From Ruegeria spongiae (GTDB lineage Bacteria > Pseudomonadota > Alphaproteobacteria > Rhodobacterales > Rhodobacteraceae), in NCBI RefSeq assembly GCF_023502395.1, contig NZ_JAMFMB010000002.1:1-64000 (forward strand): a stretch of 64,000 bases of DNA, given 5' to 3'. The position numbers and the translations under genes were made by a program. Positions 53,380-62,745 of the stretch are shown here, piece by piece. The notes beneath the pieces were generated by a model that was given only the letters and a program-made list of their open reading frames with translations, was not told where the DNA came from and searched no databases. Every line of letters begins with the position of its first letter. The first letter of the stretch is position 1.

Positions 53380-55350
53380 TCATTCCGCCGCCATCTGCCG
53401 GGCAATCGGCACTACCGAAGCGTCGCAGATATCCAGCGTCGCGCTGATCGATCCCTTGCGGCCGTCCTCATAGGTTACCTCGGTCACAGTCGAGACACGC
53501 TCCGATCCGTCATAAAGCGCGGCGATGATGTCGGCGAATTTCTCCTCCACGATCCGACGCCGCACCTTGCGAGTGCGGGTCATCTCGCCGTCATCGGCAT
53601 CCAACTCCTTGTGCAGAACCACAAAGCGATGCACCTGGCAGCCCGACAGCATCGGGTCTTCTGCGACCGAACGGTTCACCGCCTCCACATGCTCCTGAAT
53701 CGTCTCTAACACGCGGGGATTGCCCGCAAGCTCCTGGTAAGACGCATAGGCAATATTGTTGCGTTCCGCCCAGTTTCCGACCGCCGTGAGGTCGATATTG
53801 ATGAATGCGACACAACGGTCGCGGGTATTGCCGAACAGAACCACCTCAAGGATGTCGGGATAGAACTTGAGCTTGTTCTCGACATATTTCGGCGCAAACA
53901 TCGAACCGTCCGCCATTTTGCCCACATCCTTGGCGCGATCGATGATCCGCAGATGACCGGATCCCTCTTCGATGAACCCCGCGTCTCCGGTGGCAACCCA
54001 GCCCTCGGCATCCTTGGTCGAGGCGGTGGAGTCGGGGTTGTTGTAATACTCGACAAAAACGCCCGGCGAGCGGTAAAAAATCTCGCCACTGTCTTCGATC
54101 CTGATTTCCACATCCGGCGCGGGCACACCGACAGTATCGGGCCGGACCTCGCCATCGGGCTGCACGGTGATGAACACCGTGGCCTCGGTCTGGCCATAAA
54201 GCTGCTTCAAATTGATGCCGAGCGAGCGGTAGAATTCGAAAATCTCCGGTCCGATCGCTTCGCCCGCCGTATAGCCCACCCGCACCCGGCCAAGGCCCAG
54301 AGTGTCCTTGAGCGGGCCGTAGACCAAGGCGTTGCCGATGGCGTATTTCAGGCGATCCGCCAGGTCGACCGGCTTGCCGTCCAGAATCAGCCCGCCAACC
54401 TTTTTGGCATGGGACATAAAGTGGTGGAACATCCGCTTTTTCAGGGGGGCCGCATCTTCCATCCGGATCATCACGCTGGTCAGCTGCGTTTCGAACACGC
54501 GGGGCGGGGCGAAGAAATAGGTCGGGCCGATCTCACGCAGATCGGTGATCATCGTGTCTGCGCTTTCGGGGCAGTTCACGCAGAAGCCGCACCAATAGGC
54601 CTGACCGATGGAAAAGATGAAATCACCCACCCAGGCCATCGGCAGATAGGACAGGATATCCTCATTACTCGTCAGCCCATCGAAATCCGAGGCATTCTTT
54701 GCGCTTTCGATCACATTGCGGTTCGACAGGACGACGCCCTTGGGCTTGCCGGTGGTGCCCGAAGTATAGAGCATCACGCAGGTGCTGTCGTAGGTCAGCT
54801 TGTCCCGGCGGGTGTGCAGATCGGTGATCCATTCGTCCCGGGCAGCCCGCCCCTGATCCTGCACATGGCTAAACTGGTGCAACTGGTGATGGTCGTATTT
54901 CCGCATCCCGCGCGGATCCAGATAGATCAGATGTTCGAACTGGTGCAGCTGGTCCTGAATCTCGATGACCTTGTCGGCTTGTTCCTGATCGCTGACGATC
55001 ACGAAACGCGCGCCGCAATGGCTCAGCACATAGGCCATCTCTTCGGCCACCGCGTCCTGATAGAGCGGCACCGGCACCGCTCCGACCGATTGCGCGGCGA
55101 CCATCGACCAATAGAGATACGGTCGGTTGCGCCCGATAATGGCGATGAAGTCACCCTCGCGTACGCCCAGATTGAGCAAACCCAGCGCCAGCGCCTCGAT
55201 TTCCTGTGCAGTCTCGGACCAGCTCCAGCATTGCCAGATGCCGAATTCCTTCTCGCGATAAGCCGGGGCCGAGGCGAAGGTCTGCGCATTGCGATGTAAC
55301 AGCGCCGGAAGAGACTGCGCGCCCTCGGCAGCCGTCTGCGTGGTGTCCAA
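53380..55350 (-). CDS. Long-chain acyl-CoA synthetase-like AMP-binding enzyme
   Basis: 656-residue adenylate-forming enzyme. The AMP motif is YTSGTTGKPKGVVLSN and YGQTEATVF; the ATP motif is GWVATGDAGF and IDRAKDVGK. It makes an acyl-CoA from an imported carboxylic acid. A TTG start at 55350 is preceded by a perfect GAGGAGG box; the frame upstream to 56481 is antisense to the histidine kinase and is rejected. It is the first gene of the transporter operon, divergent from the kinase. Confidence 0.88.
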   Translation of the reverse strand: MDTTQTAAEGAQSLPALLHRNAQTFASAPAYREKEFGIWQCWSWSETAQEIEALALGLLNLGVREGDFIAIIGRNRPYLYWSMVAAQSVGAVPVPLYQDAVAEEMAYVLSHCGARFVIVSDQEQADKVIEIQDQLHQFEHLIYLDPRGMRKYDHHQLHQFSHVQDQGRAARDEWITDLHTRRDKLTYDSTCVMLYTSGTTGKPKGVVLSNRNVIESAKNASDFDGLTSNEDILSYLPMAWVGDFIFSIGQAYWCGFCVNCPESADTMITDLREIGPTYFFAPPRVFETQLTSVMIRMEDAAPLKKRMFHHFMSHAKKVGGLILDGKPVDLADRLKYAIGNALVYGPLKDTLGLGRVRVGYTAGEAIGPEIFEFYRSLGINLKQLYGQTEATVFITVQPDGEVRPDTVGVPAPDVEIRIEDSGEIFYRSPGVFVEYYNNPDSTASTKDAEGWVATGDAGFIEEGSGHLRIIDRAKDVGKMADGSMFAPKYVENKLKFYPDILEVVLFGNTRDRCVAFINIDLTAVGNWAERNNIAYASYQELAGNPRVLETIQEHVEAVNRSVAEDPMLSGCQVHRFVVLHKELDADDGEMTRTRKVRRRIVEEKFADIIAALYDGSERVSTVTEVTYEDGRKGSISATLDICDASVVPIARQMAAE

Positions 55351-55560
55351 AATTTCCTCCTCCCGATCCGGTCGGTTCGATCCGCCGGAAAGACCGCTTC
55401 TTGCGATTCTGCCCCTATAAGGAACGCCGCAAAATCTCGCGGTCAACTTTTTCCTGATGTTTTCCGAAATCTTACGAATTGTAACAGCGCCGCGCCGGCA
55501 CCGGTTTGCCCCTGTGCCATGTGGCGATCCGGTGCTAGGTCTGTGGCCGGAGGGCGTGTT

Positions 55561-57459
55561 TTGGATCAGGACGAACGGCGAACGAAACGGATGACGACGG
55601 CGGGCCTGAACCTGATCGCGCAGGCACTGTCGATCTATGACAGCCAACTGCGGCTGGTGCTGTCGAACCGGCGCTTTCAGGAAATGTTCGATCTGCCCGA
55701 TCAACTGGTCACGCCGGGCGCCGGGTTTGCCGATACGATCCGCTTCATCGCCGCGAAAGGCGAATACGGTCCGGCAGACGATATCGAGGCTCTGGTCAAG
55801 GCCCGCGTCGATCAGGCGCTCGCGTTTGAGCCGCATTACCTGGAACGTGAACGACCCAATGGGCAGGTCATCTCGATCGAGGGATCGCCGCTGCCGCAGG
55901 GCGGCTGGGTCGCGGTCTATACCGATATCACCCGAACCAAGCGGGTCGAGGAATTGCTGCAATCGCGGTCCGAAGAGTTGTCGGATCAATTGCTGGCCCA
56001 TGCCGAGGAACTCTCCGCGACCAACCGGCAATTGGCGGCCAGCAACACGGCGCTCGAGGAAACCAAGCGGCAATTGACTGAGATTGAGGCGCGCACCCGC
56101 CTCACGACCGAGATGATGCCCGCCCATATCGCCCATGTGGATGCGCGCGGGCATTACACCTATTCGAACCGTCGGCTCAGCGCGGTGATGCCGGGGCGCC
56201 CTTCGGATATTCTGGGCCTGCACATTTCCGAGGCGCTGGGCCAGGACGCCTTTGCTCGGATCGAACCCTACCTGACTGCGGCCTATGGCGGCGAGAATGC
56301 GGTGTTCGAATTTACGGAAAATCACGATTCTCGTCGTATCAGGGTCGCTTTTACCCCAGATCAGAGTGGCGGCGTCTTCATTCTGTCGATGGACATCACC
56401 GAAGAAACCCAGGCCCGCGTTGCGTTGCAGCAATCGCGGCGCCGCGCGTTGGCCGCACAGATGACCAGCGGGCTGGCGCATGATTTCTCGAACCTGCTCA
56501 CCATCATCCTTGGCATGCAGGGCAAGCTGGAAAAGATGGGCCTGCCGCCTGATGCTGCCGAGATGGTGGCGGCCACTCAGACTACCGCGCGCAGGGGTGG
56601 GCGCTTGCTGAACCGGATTGCCGACATGACCGGTACCCGCACGCCGCGACCCAAGGCGGTGGATACGGGCGACATTCTGCAGGACCTCAAACTGCTGGCG
56701 ACACCGTCACTTCCGCGCGGCGTGGGCTTGTCTGTGCTGGATCACACAAAGGGTCTGCACCTGATGTTGGACCCCGGCATGGTGCAGGACGCACTGCTCA
56801 ACCTGGTTCTGAACGCCCGAGACGCCTGCGGGGCCACCGGACAGATCACCGTCAGCGCCCATTGCATCGGTCAGACCTGGCTGGAACTGGCGATTACGGA
56901 TACCGGGCAGGGGTTTTCTGATAAGGCTCTAAAAAGGGCATTGAACCCGTTTTTTACCACCAAGGGCAGCGAGGGATCGGGGCTGGGACTGTCGATGGTC
57001 TATGATACGGTCAAACTGGCGGGCGGGGATCTGCAATTGTCGAATACGCCGGTGGGTGCCAGCGTTGTTGTGCGTCTCCCCCTCCGGGTCGCGCCTGACA
57101 TGAAAGGCGGAATGGCGCTGCTTGTCGAAGACAACGACGATCTGCGCGCCGGATTCCGCGATATGCTGGTCGAGTTGGGCCATTCGGTGATCGAAGCGAC
57201 CTCGGTGGACGAGGCTTGCGCGCTGGCCGCCGATCTGGGCGACATCTCGATGGTTCTGTCCGACATCCGGCTTGAGGGGGATGCGACGGGGCTGGACCTG
57301 ATGGAGCGGTTACCCGCCAATCTGCCCTGTATTCTGATGACGTCGCTGCCCGCCTCCGATCCGCTCTATCGCGACGCGATCACTCGTGCGCCGGTCTTGC
57401 GCAAACCGTTCGGAACCGGTCAATTGGCGGCACTGATCCAGAAAGAGGCCCGGACGTGA
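55561..57459 (+). CDS. Hybrid PAS histidine kinase with receiver domain
   Basis: 632-residue soluble hybrid kinase. Two PAS-like domains (about 12-130 and 190-285) are joined by a coiled region (residues about 135-180). The phospho-accepting histidine is His307 in GLAHDFSNLL. HATPase boxes are NLVLNARDAC, TDTGQGF and GSGLGLSMVY. The C-terminal receiver has Asp568 in VLSDIRLEG and the KPFGTG lysine. A TTG start has GGAGGG 6 bases ahead. Its stop overlaps the response regulator start. It probably senses a metabolite and controls the divergent transport operon. Confidence 0.88.
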   Translation: MDQDERRTKRMTTAGLNLIAQALSIYDSQLRLVLSNRRFQEMFDLPDQLVTPGAGFADTIRFIAAKGEYGPADDIEALVKARVDQALAFEPHYLERERPNGQVISIEGSPLPQGGWVAVYTDITRTKRVEELLQSRSEELSDQLLAHAEELSATNRQLAASNTALEETKRQLTEIEARTRLTTEMMPAHIAHVDARGHYTYSNRRLSAVMPGRPSDILGLHISEALGQDAFARIEPYLTAAYGGENAVFEFTENHDSRRIRVAFTPDQSGGVFILSMDITEETQARVALQQSRRRALAAQMTSGLAHDFSNLLTIILGMQGKLEKMGLPPDAAEMVAATQTTARRGGRLLNRIADMTGTRTPRPKAVDTGDILQDLKLLATPSLPRGVGLSVLDHTKGLHLMLDPGMVQDALLNLVLNARDACGATGQITVSAHCIGQTWLELAITDTGQGFSDKALKRALNPFFTTKGSEGSGLGLSMVYDTVKLAGGDLQLSNTPVGASVVVRLPLRVAPDMKGGMALLVEDNDDLRAGFRDMLVELGHSVIEATSVDEACALAADLGDISMVLSDIRLEGDATGLDLMERLPANLPCILMTSLPASDPLYRDAITRAPVLRKPFGTGQLAALIQKEART

Positions 57460-58157
57460 CCGACGCATTGGTGACCATCCTCGATGATGAACCCGCGATC
57501 CGCCAGATTCTGACCGACGCGCTGGAAGAGGCGGGGTTCCGGACCCAGTGCTTTGCCCGCGCCCGCGAATTCGAAGCCTCGCTGAAACGGGTGACGCCGG
57601 ATCTGTGTCTGGTGGACCTGTCGCTGCCCGACACCGACGGACTGGCGCTGGTGCATCGGCTGGCGCTGGAACAGGGGGCAGCGGTGATCATCATCTCGGG
57701 CCGGGCGCAGGTGCAGGACCGGGTGACCGGGCTGGAACTGGGGGCAGACGACTATATCACCAAACCCTTCGATCCGGCCGAGGTGGTGGCGCGTGTGCGC
57801 GCGCGGCTGCGCAGCCCGAAAATACCCGGGCCTGCAGGCGAGACAGCACTGTTCAACGGCTGGACCGCGCATTTCGACCGTTACGTGCTGGAAGACAGCG
57901 ACGGTGGCGAAACGCCGTTTTCTCATGCCGAAGGCGAAGTGCTGCGGCTGTTTCTGGAGAGCCCCAAGCGGCTGATCAGCCGCGCCCAGATGCAAGAGGC
58001 GCTGGGCGGTGCCGCTGGTGAAAGTTTTGACCGGGCGATGGATGTGCGCATTTCACGGCTCAGGACCAAGCTGCGCGAAGACCCCAAGAATCCACGCCTG
58101 ATCAAGACGATCTATGGCGCGGGATATATCTTTCTGGGTGACGTAAAGTGGCTCTAA
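57456..58157 (+). CDS. OmpR-family response regulator
   Basis: 233-residue regulator. Receiver acidic pair D10/D11 and phospho-acceptor Asp54 (LVDLSLPD), with the switch KPFDPAEV lysine; winged-helix DNA-binding domain follows at about residues 130-230 (RAQMQEALGG and KTIYGAGYIF). A GTG start overlaps the kinase stop as GTGA. Probable target is the divergent acyl-CoA synthetase/liv operon. Confidence 0.92.
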   Translation: MTDALVTILDDEPAIRQILTDALEEAGFRTQCFARAREFEASLKRVTPDLCLVDLSLPDTDGLALVHRLALEQGAAVIIISGRAQVQDRVTGLELGADDYITKPFDPAEVVARVRARLRSPKIPGPAGETALFNGWTAHFDRYVLEDSDGGETPFSHAEGEVLRLFLESPKRLISRAQMQEALGGAAGESFDRAMDVRISRLRTKLREDPKNPRLIKTIYGAGYIFLGDVKWL

Positions 58158-58167
58158 TAGGGCCAAA

Positions 58168-59025
58168 TCAGGCAATGATTTCGGGCCAGAGCGCCGCATT
58201 CGCGCGGGTGAACACCCCCAGATGGCCAACCTTGCGCAACCCGAACGCGGATGGCTCAAGCGGGACATGCGTGGCGCATGCGTCATAGAGCCGGGCCAGC
58301 CGTTCGGTGGCAACCGCCGGGCATACCTCGTCATCGGTCAGGCTGACCATCCTGACTGGCGCGCCGCTTCGCCGCCAGTTGGGCTGCGGCAGGGTCCAGC
58401 CAGCGTCCGGCAGATACGAATCACGCGAGGTACACCAGCGCCGCCATTCCCAATACACTCCCGCAGGCAGATCCGTGCCAAAGCCGATCAACCGACCGGG
58501 CAAATATCCCGCTAGGCGGGTGGCCAGCGGCACGTGGCCGAACCAGAACAGGCGCGCCAGACCCTGATAGGGCCAGGGGTGGTCGCCATGATGCACCAGA
58601 CCGGAACAGACACCGATCATGCGGCTGACGTCTTCGATCCCGTCCTGCATCGGCATCGCCATCGCGCCCAACGAATGACCGATCACCCAAAGCGGCGTTT
58701 CTGGAACGCGCCGCCGCATCTCGGCGCGCGCAGCGGGCATGTCGATCAGAATCCAGTCCGACATCTTGACGCGTGAGGCCCGCAGCGGCCCGCTGCGCGA
58801 GGTCTCGAAATCGCGGTAGTCATAGGTCAGGACAGCCATGCCCTGGGTTTCGGCCAGCCAGCGCGCGAAGTGGCGATAATACGACTGTGGCACGCCGGTG
58901 GCGCTGTTGATCACCACCGCCGCGACAGGATCTCCGACCGGCAGGAACAGTTTCCCCGACAGCGTCGCGGGACCGGCACCAAAACGGATATCGTGGGTCA
59001 GGATTGTTGTCTGCGCATCAAGCAT
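58168..59025 (-). CDS. Alpha/beta fold hydrolase
   Basis: 285-residue cytoplasmic hydrolase. The nucleophile serine is in VIGHSLGAMAM, the acid is in SLTDDEVCP, and the histidine in VGHLGVF. A conserved TYDYRDFETSRSG loop is typical of DUF-type serine hydrolases acting on small esters. GGGAG precedes the ATG. It is divergent from the TetR gene with two operators in the shared promoter, so it is likely induced by TetR's ligand. Confidence 0.82.
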   Translation of the reverse strand: MLDAQTTILTHDIRFGAGPATLSGKLFLPVGDPVAAVVINSATGVPQSYYRHFARWLAETQGMAVLTYDYRDFETSRSGPLRASRVKMSDWILIDMPAARAEMRRRVPETPLWVIGHSLGAMAMPMQDGIEDVSRMIGVCSGLVHHGDHPWPYQGLARLFWFGHVPLATRLAGYLPGRLIGFGTDLPAGVYWEWRRWCTSRDSYLPDAGWTLPQPNWRRSGAPVRMVSLTDDEVCPAVATERLARLYDACATHVPLEPSAFGLRKVGHLGVFTRANAALWPEIIA

Positions 59026-59042
59026 CGGCGTTCTCCCGTCGC

Positions 59043-59087
59043 TAGACCAATTGGTCTACTGTTCTTATGTGTGGACCAATTGGTCTA
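59043..59087. promoter_or_regulatory. Two palindromic TetR operators
   Basis: TAGACCAATTGGTCTA (59043-59058) is a perfect 16-bp palindrome. TGGACCAATTGGTCTA (59072-59087) matches it at 15 of 16 positions and shares the perfect core GACCAATTGGTC. The centres are 29 bases apart. They lie between the divergent hydrolase and tetR. The TAGACC-N4-GGTCTA form is like sites I recall for NemR-type TetR regulators. Confidence 0.85.
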
Positions 59088-59109
59088 GTCCTGTCAATAT
59101 CGAAGTGCG

Positions 59110-59691
59110 ATGAAAGAAAAACGCCCCATGCCCACCAAGGATCGGCTGATCCGGACCGCCGCCGAATTGTTCCGGCGCAGCGGCTACAACGGCGTCGGTC
59201 TGAACGAGTTGCTGACGGCGGCAAATGCGCCGAAAGGGTCGCTGTATCATCACTTTCCGAATGGCAAACCGGACCTGGCACTGGCGGCGGCGAACTGGGC
59301 CTCGGACCGGATGCTGCGGATGATCGCCGCGGCCTATGAACCGGCCAGCAGTTTTGCCGAGGGGACGCAGGTGCTCTGCGCGCGACTGGCCGATATCTTC
59401 GACCATTCGGGTAAATGGGATGGCTGCCCAATTTCGAGCACCCTGTTCGAAGGGCCCGATAACGAAGCGTTCCGCACCCATGCCGCGCATCTTTATGAAG
59501 GCTGGATATCCGAGGCGACGCAGCACGCAAAGCGGCTCGGGGTCGAGGCGCCGCAGGCCACCGCCGAAGAGTTCTTCATGCTGATCCAGGGCGCCTGGCA
59601 ATTGTCACGTTCCCGGCGAAGTTCGGCCCCGTTGCGGGCGCTGCCCACGATCGTCAGGCGCGGTGTCGGGTCCGGCGGCGGAATTTCTTGA
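59110..59691 (+). CDS. TetR-family regulator
   Basis: 193-residue repressor. The helix-turn-helix is VGLNELLTAANAPKGSLYHHFPNGK, typical of the AcuR/NemR-like group (Lys-Gly-Ser-Leu-Tyr-His-His-Phe). The ligand-binding domain contains one cysteine in WDGCPISSTLF, a candidate redox or electrophile sensor. It likely represses itself and the divergent hydrolase through the two palindromes. Alternative start at 59128. Confidence 0.9.
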   Translation: MKEKRPMPTKDRLIRTAAELFRRSGYNGVGLNELLTAANAPKGSLYHHFPNGKPDLALAAANWASDRMLRMIAAAYEPASSFAEGTQVLCARLADIFDHSGKWDGCPISSTLFEGPDNEAFRTHAAHLYEGWISEATQHAKRLGVEAPQATAEEFFMLIQGAWQLSRSRRSSAPLRALPTIVRRGVGSGGGIS

Positions 59692-59720
59692 CAGACTCAG
59701 TCATCAAGGATTAGCGGTTG

Positions 59721-59905
59721 TGTGATGGTTCTCACACCACATCTGTGGTTGGGATGAAAAGGGAACTCGGTGCGGCCCCGATGGGGCCAATTCCGCGACT
59801 GCCCCCGCAACTGTAGGCGGAGAGCGATGCCGTATGACCACTGGCCGAAAGGTCGGGAAGGGCGGCAAAGCATCGACCCGCAAGTCAGGAGACCTGCCAT
59901 CGGAA
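59721..59905 (+). ncRNA. Cobalamin riboswitch
   Basis: The characteristic elements appear in order: GGATGAAAAGGGAACTCGGTG near the start, GCGACTGCCCCCGCAACTGT, CCACTGGCC, GGGAAGGGCGG, and AAGTCAGGAGACCTGCC at 59882-59899. It precedes the 60005 gene by about 100 bases. CCGC at 59983-59986 can pair with GCGG at 59991-59994, overlapping the GGAGGG ribosome binding site, so control is likely translational. Confidence 0.95.
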
Positions 59906-60004
59906 CTGTAACTCGAACGCGGGCGGGGTGTCCGGTGCGGGTCTGTTGACCCCAGCGGTCACGGACGTTCACGGCCCCTGTCCCGCCAGCGCGGAGGGCG
60001 CGAT

Positions 60005-60397
60005 GTGATCTGGACGAAGAACAACCGAACGTTTGCGGAAACCCAGTGTCTGATTACCGGAAAACCCTGTCCGGCCCTGGCCCGGATGGTGGACAGGCTG
60101 GCCGATGCGATGGACTCGGCCCGCACGGTGACGGCGGCGGATTTCGAGATTGAAGGCAGCGCACAGCTTGCCCATTGCGGGCAGGATTGCACGGCGGTTT
60201 ACCGGGCAAACCATGCGCGGATACGCATGTTCGCCGGCGTCGCCGAGACCGCCGATCTGGATGTCATGAACCTATATGCCGACGCAATGATGGACCCGGA
60301 GGGGCAGGGCTTTCCGGCGCCGGACAGCGCACCACCTTGCGCCATGATCGAACTGCGCCTGCCTTTGGTCGCGCATCAGGTACAGGCCGCCGCCTGA
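60005..60397 (+). CDS. Riboswitch-controlled cysteine protein resembling DUF1636
   Basis: 130-residue protein with a GTG start and GGAGGG ahead. Cysteine clusters at C16/C23 (TQCLITGKPCPAL) and at HCGQDCTAV suggest a metal or iron-sulfur site. The pattern FEIEGSAQLAHCGQDC resembles DUF1636 predicted metal-binding proteins often found in cobalamin loci; this match is by eye and moderate. No cobalamin gene is adjacent. Role could be cobalt or B12 handling. Confidence 0.65.
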   Translation: MIWTKNNRTFAETQCLITGKPCPALARMVDRLADAMDSARTVTAADFEIEGSAQLAHCGQDCTAVYRANHARIRMFAGVAETADLDVMNLYADAMMDPEGQGFPAPDSAPPCAMIELRLPLVAHQVQAAA

Positions 60398-60401
60398 TCC
60401 G

Positions 60402-61937
60402 TCATGGCGCTTTCTCTGTGACCTGATCGGGATGGGTCGCGGCCCAATCCTCCATGATCCGGGTCAGTGCCGGGTCGCTGCTGGCCTCGATCAGGTTGCG
60501 CCCCAGCGGCGCACCCGCCCCAAGCGCATATGTCAGGCAGGTGGCGTGATCGCGGTTGCCCCGGTGTGGGTGGTTGTCCGCCCCGTGCAGAATGGTCGAC
60601 ACCAGCCCCCCGCCATAGCCGTTCAAATGGCCCAGATCCGGAGACAGCGTCAAAAGATAGCGCATCATATCGCGCAAGCCTTCCCACCCGGCGACCTGCA
60701 GGGCGGTCAGCCCCTCGCGATCGGGTGTGTCGGGGTTCAGGCCAAGGGCGACGAGGCGTTTCACATGATCCAGCTTGCCGGGCAGATGCAGGATGGATCG
60801 GATCAGAATGCGGTATTCATCAGGCAGGCTGGCCGCATCCAATGACGCGCCGGGCGGCAAAACCCCATCCGCTGCCTGGGCCAGAAGCTGCTCTGCTTGG
60901 GTAAGGTGTGGGGCACTGCCCGTTGCCTCGATGGCGCGGGCAAGCGTCGTATTGCCGAAGACCCGCGCAAAACCATAGGCAGAATAGCCTTTATAGAGCC
61001 TGTCCCGATCAGCGCCATGATCCAGCAACAGGTCTACCACCGGGCCATCACACATGCGTCGCGCCGCCTGATGCAGGGCGGGCATGACCCAGGGTTCTTC
61101 TCCGCCAACTGGGTCATCGTTGAACTCCTCTACCTGTGCGCCGTGGTCCAGCAACATTCGCACCGCTTCATGATCGTTGAAGTCCAGCGCGCGCAGCAAG
61201 GCGTTGGTGCCGCGCGGATCGGCACCGGCGGCCAGCAGCATTTGCAACCCCTTGTGATGCCCCAGCTCGGTTGCGTGATAGAGCGATTCTCCGTCATTCG
61301 GATCGGCTCCATGATCCAGCAGCCATTGGGCGAGGATCATGTTGTCGGCATGGCCAGTTGCCCCATATAGAGCCGAAAGTTGATGTGGGCTGCCCGGTTC
61401 CAAGGGGTAGCCGTCATTCACGTCCGCGCCTGCAGCAAGCAGCGCCTCGGCTACGGCAATCATGTCCCGCTCAAGTTCGGGGTGTGCGTGGATGTGCCGG
61501 GAAAAGGCCAGATGCAGGATCGGTCTGCGCGGGCCTTGCAGCGCCTGATGGACGACACCGGGATCGCGGTCCAGCCACGCCCTGACGGCATCGACGCGAT
61601 AAAGCGCACAGAGCAGACCAAAACGGTCATCGGCCAGATCGGGCGTATCGGTCAGCAATTGCGCGACCCGCCAATCCGCCCCCTGAAACAGTGCCAGTTT
61701 AAGCTGTTCGGCACGGGCGCCGCGCTGCATTGTCGCGGTTTCGAGGCTGAACTTCATTTTGGGCCAGCTGTCATGCCCGGCCTCTCGGGCGATCACATGA
61801 AGGGCGGCACTGTGGGTAACCGCCGGGGCTTCGCCCAGAACGGTTTGAACACGGGCAATTGCGTGCGCATCACCGGCCTTGCACGCTTTCTTCAAGCGCT
61901 TTGCCTGACGGCGGTGGTGGTCGAGGGGATCGGTCAT
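60402..61937 (-). CDS. Ankyrin-repeat protein
   Basis: 511-residue soluble protein. At least six ankyrin repeats can be traced (for example AEALLAAGADVNDGYPL, AQWLLDHGADPNDGESL, LQMLLAAGADPRGTNAL, VRMLLDHGAQVEEF, VDLLLDHGADRDRL). The N-terminal LHVIAREAGHDSWPKMK is the common leader of such bacterial ankyrin proteins. Role is protein-protein binding; partner unknown. GGAGGA precedes the ATG. Its end is 5 bases from the convergent gene stop. Confidence 0.88.
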   Translation of the reverse strand: MTDPLDHHRRQAKRLKKACKAGDAHAIARVQTVLGEAPAVTHSAALHVIAREAGHDSWPKMKFSLETATMQRGARAEQLKLALFQGADWRVAQLLTDTPDLADDRFGLLCALYRVDAVRAWLDRDPGVVHQALQGPRRPILHLAFSRHIHAHPELERDMIAVAEALLAAGADVNDGYPLEPGSPHQLSALYGATGHADNMILAQWLLDHGADPNDGESLYHATELGHHKGLQMLLAAGADPRGTNALLRALDFNDHEAVRMLLDHGAQVEEFNDDPVGGEEPWVMPALHQAARRMCDGPVVDLLLDHGADRDRLYKGYSAYGFARVFGNTTLARAIEATGSAPHLTQAEQLLAQAADGVLPPGASLDAASLPDEYRILIRSILHLPGKLDHVKRLVALGLNPDTPDREGLTALQVAGWEGLRDMMRYLLTLSPDLGHLNGYGGGLVSTILHGADNHPHRGNRDHATCLTYALGAGAPLGRNLIEASSDPALTRIMEDWAATHPDQVTEKAP

Positions 61938-62063
61938 CGGTTTTCCTCCAACACCCCGGTGGTCCGCTGATCGGGGAGAGAAAAAACCGCATGTTGCGTT
62001 GGTCTCTGAAGGGGGCTGATACAGCTTTCCGCGGACCCGGATGCCGCCCAGTCGGCACCGGTA

Positions 62064-62582
62064 TCATAAGACGCGTCGCTGATCAGGACAAGTTCGGGCG
62101 CGTGCGGCCATGGCCCATTCCATCTGATCTTCGGTTTCCACGGCGCAAGGTCGTACGGCGCGCAGGCGGGTCAGGGCGGCCTCGGGCGCTTCTCCACCTT
62201 CAATCATCAGCCGTAGCGCGACCATTCCGGACCGCCCGCAGCCGCCCCGGCAATGCACCAGAACCCGCCCGCCGCCGTTCAGCGCATGACGGGCATCGGC
62301 GCTCACCTCGGGCCAGGCCTCTTGAATGGCAATGGGCGGGGCAGAGAAATCCGTCACCGGCAGATGCGCCCAGCGGCTGGCGCGGCTCTGAATATCGGGG
62401 CCGAACTGCAGCGCGCCGGCCCCGAACATCTCCAACTCAGTGGTCATCGAGATCACAAGCCCCGGTTTCCACTCCGCGATCAGGGCCAGATCGCCGTCAT
62501 AATCGCCCGACCGTCCGGGCAAGGGGGACAAGGCAAGCGTCCCGCCGCCAACCGGCAGGTCATGAATAACCATGTGCAACAT
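62064..62582 (-). CDS. Protein tyrosine/dual-specificity phosphatase
   Basis: 172-residue PTP-superfamily protein. The active-site loop is HCRGGCGRSG with Cys111 and Arg117, and a general-acid Asp is likely in VTDFSAP. Such small phosphatases act on phosphotyrosine or phosphoinositide-like compounds. AGGGGG precedes the ATG at 62582; an internal ATG at 62573 is an alternative. Confidence 0.85.
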   Translation of the reverse strand: MLHMVIHDLPVGGGTLALSPLPGRSGDYDGDLALIAEWKPGLVISMTTELEMFGAGALQFGPDIQSRASRWAHLPVTDFSAPPIAIQEAWPEVSADARHALNGGGRVLVHCRGGCGRSGMVALRLMIEGGEAPEAALTRLRAVRPCAVETEDQMEWAMAARARTCPDQRRVL

Positions 62583-62745
62583 AAGGCGGTCCCCCTGCGA
62601 GCCGCGAACTCATTACATTATTGCAATGCACCCATGCTATGCGCTGCCCCAAGCTTTCCCAAGGGTTTTCCCGCATACGCGAGGTGGACGCCGGGGGGGC
62701 GGCACTCTAGGCTCCGGCGTCAGGAACGAATCCGCCAGAGCAGAC

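Noticed and set aside
55351-56481. Open frame extending the acyl-CoA synthetase upstream
   Set aside because: It lies antisense to the histidine kinase, lacks a ribosome binding site, and the TTG at 55350 has a perfect SD.
59128-59691. Shorter start for the TetR gene
   Set aside because: Plausible but its upstream region has no better ribosome binding site than 59110.
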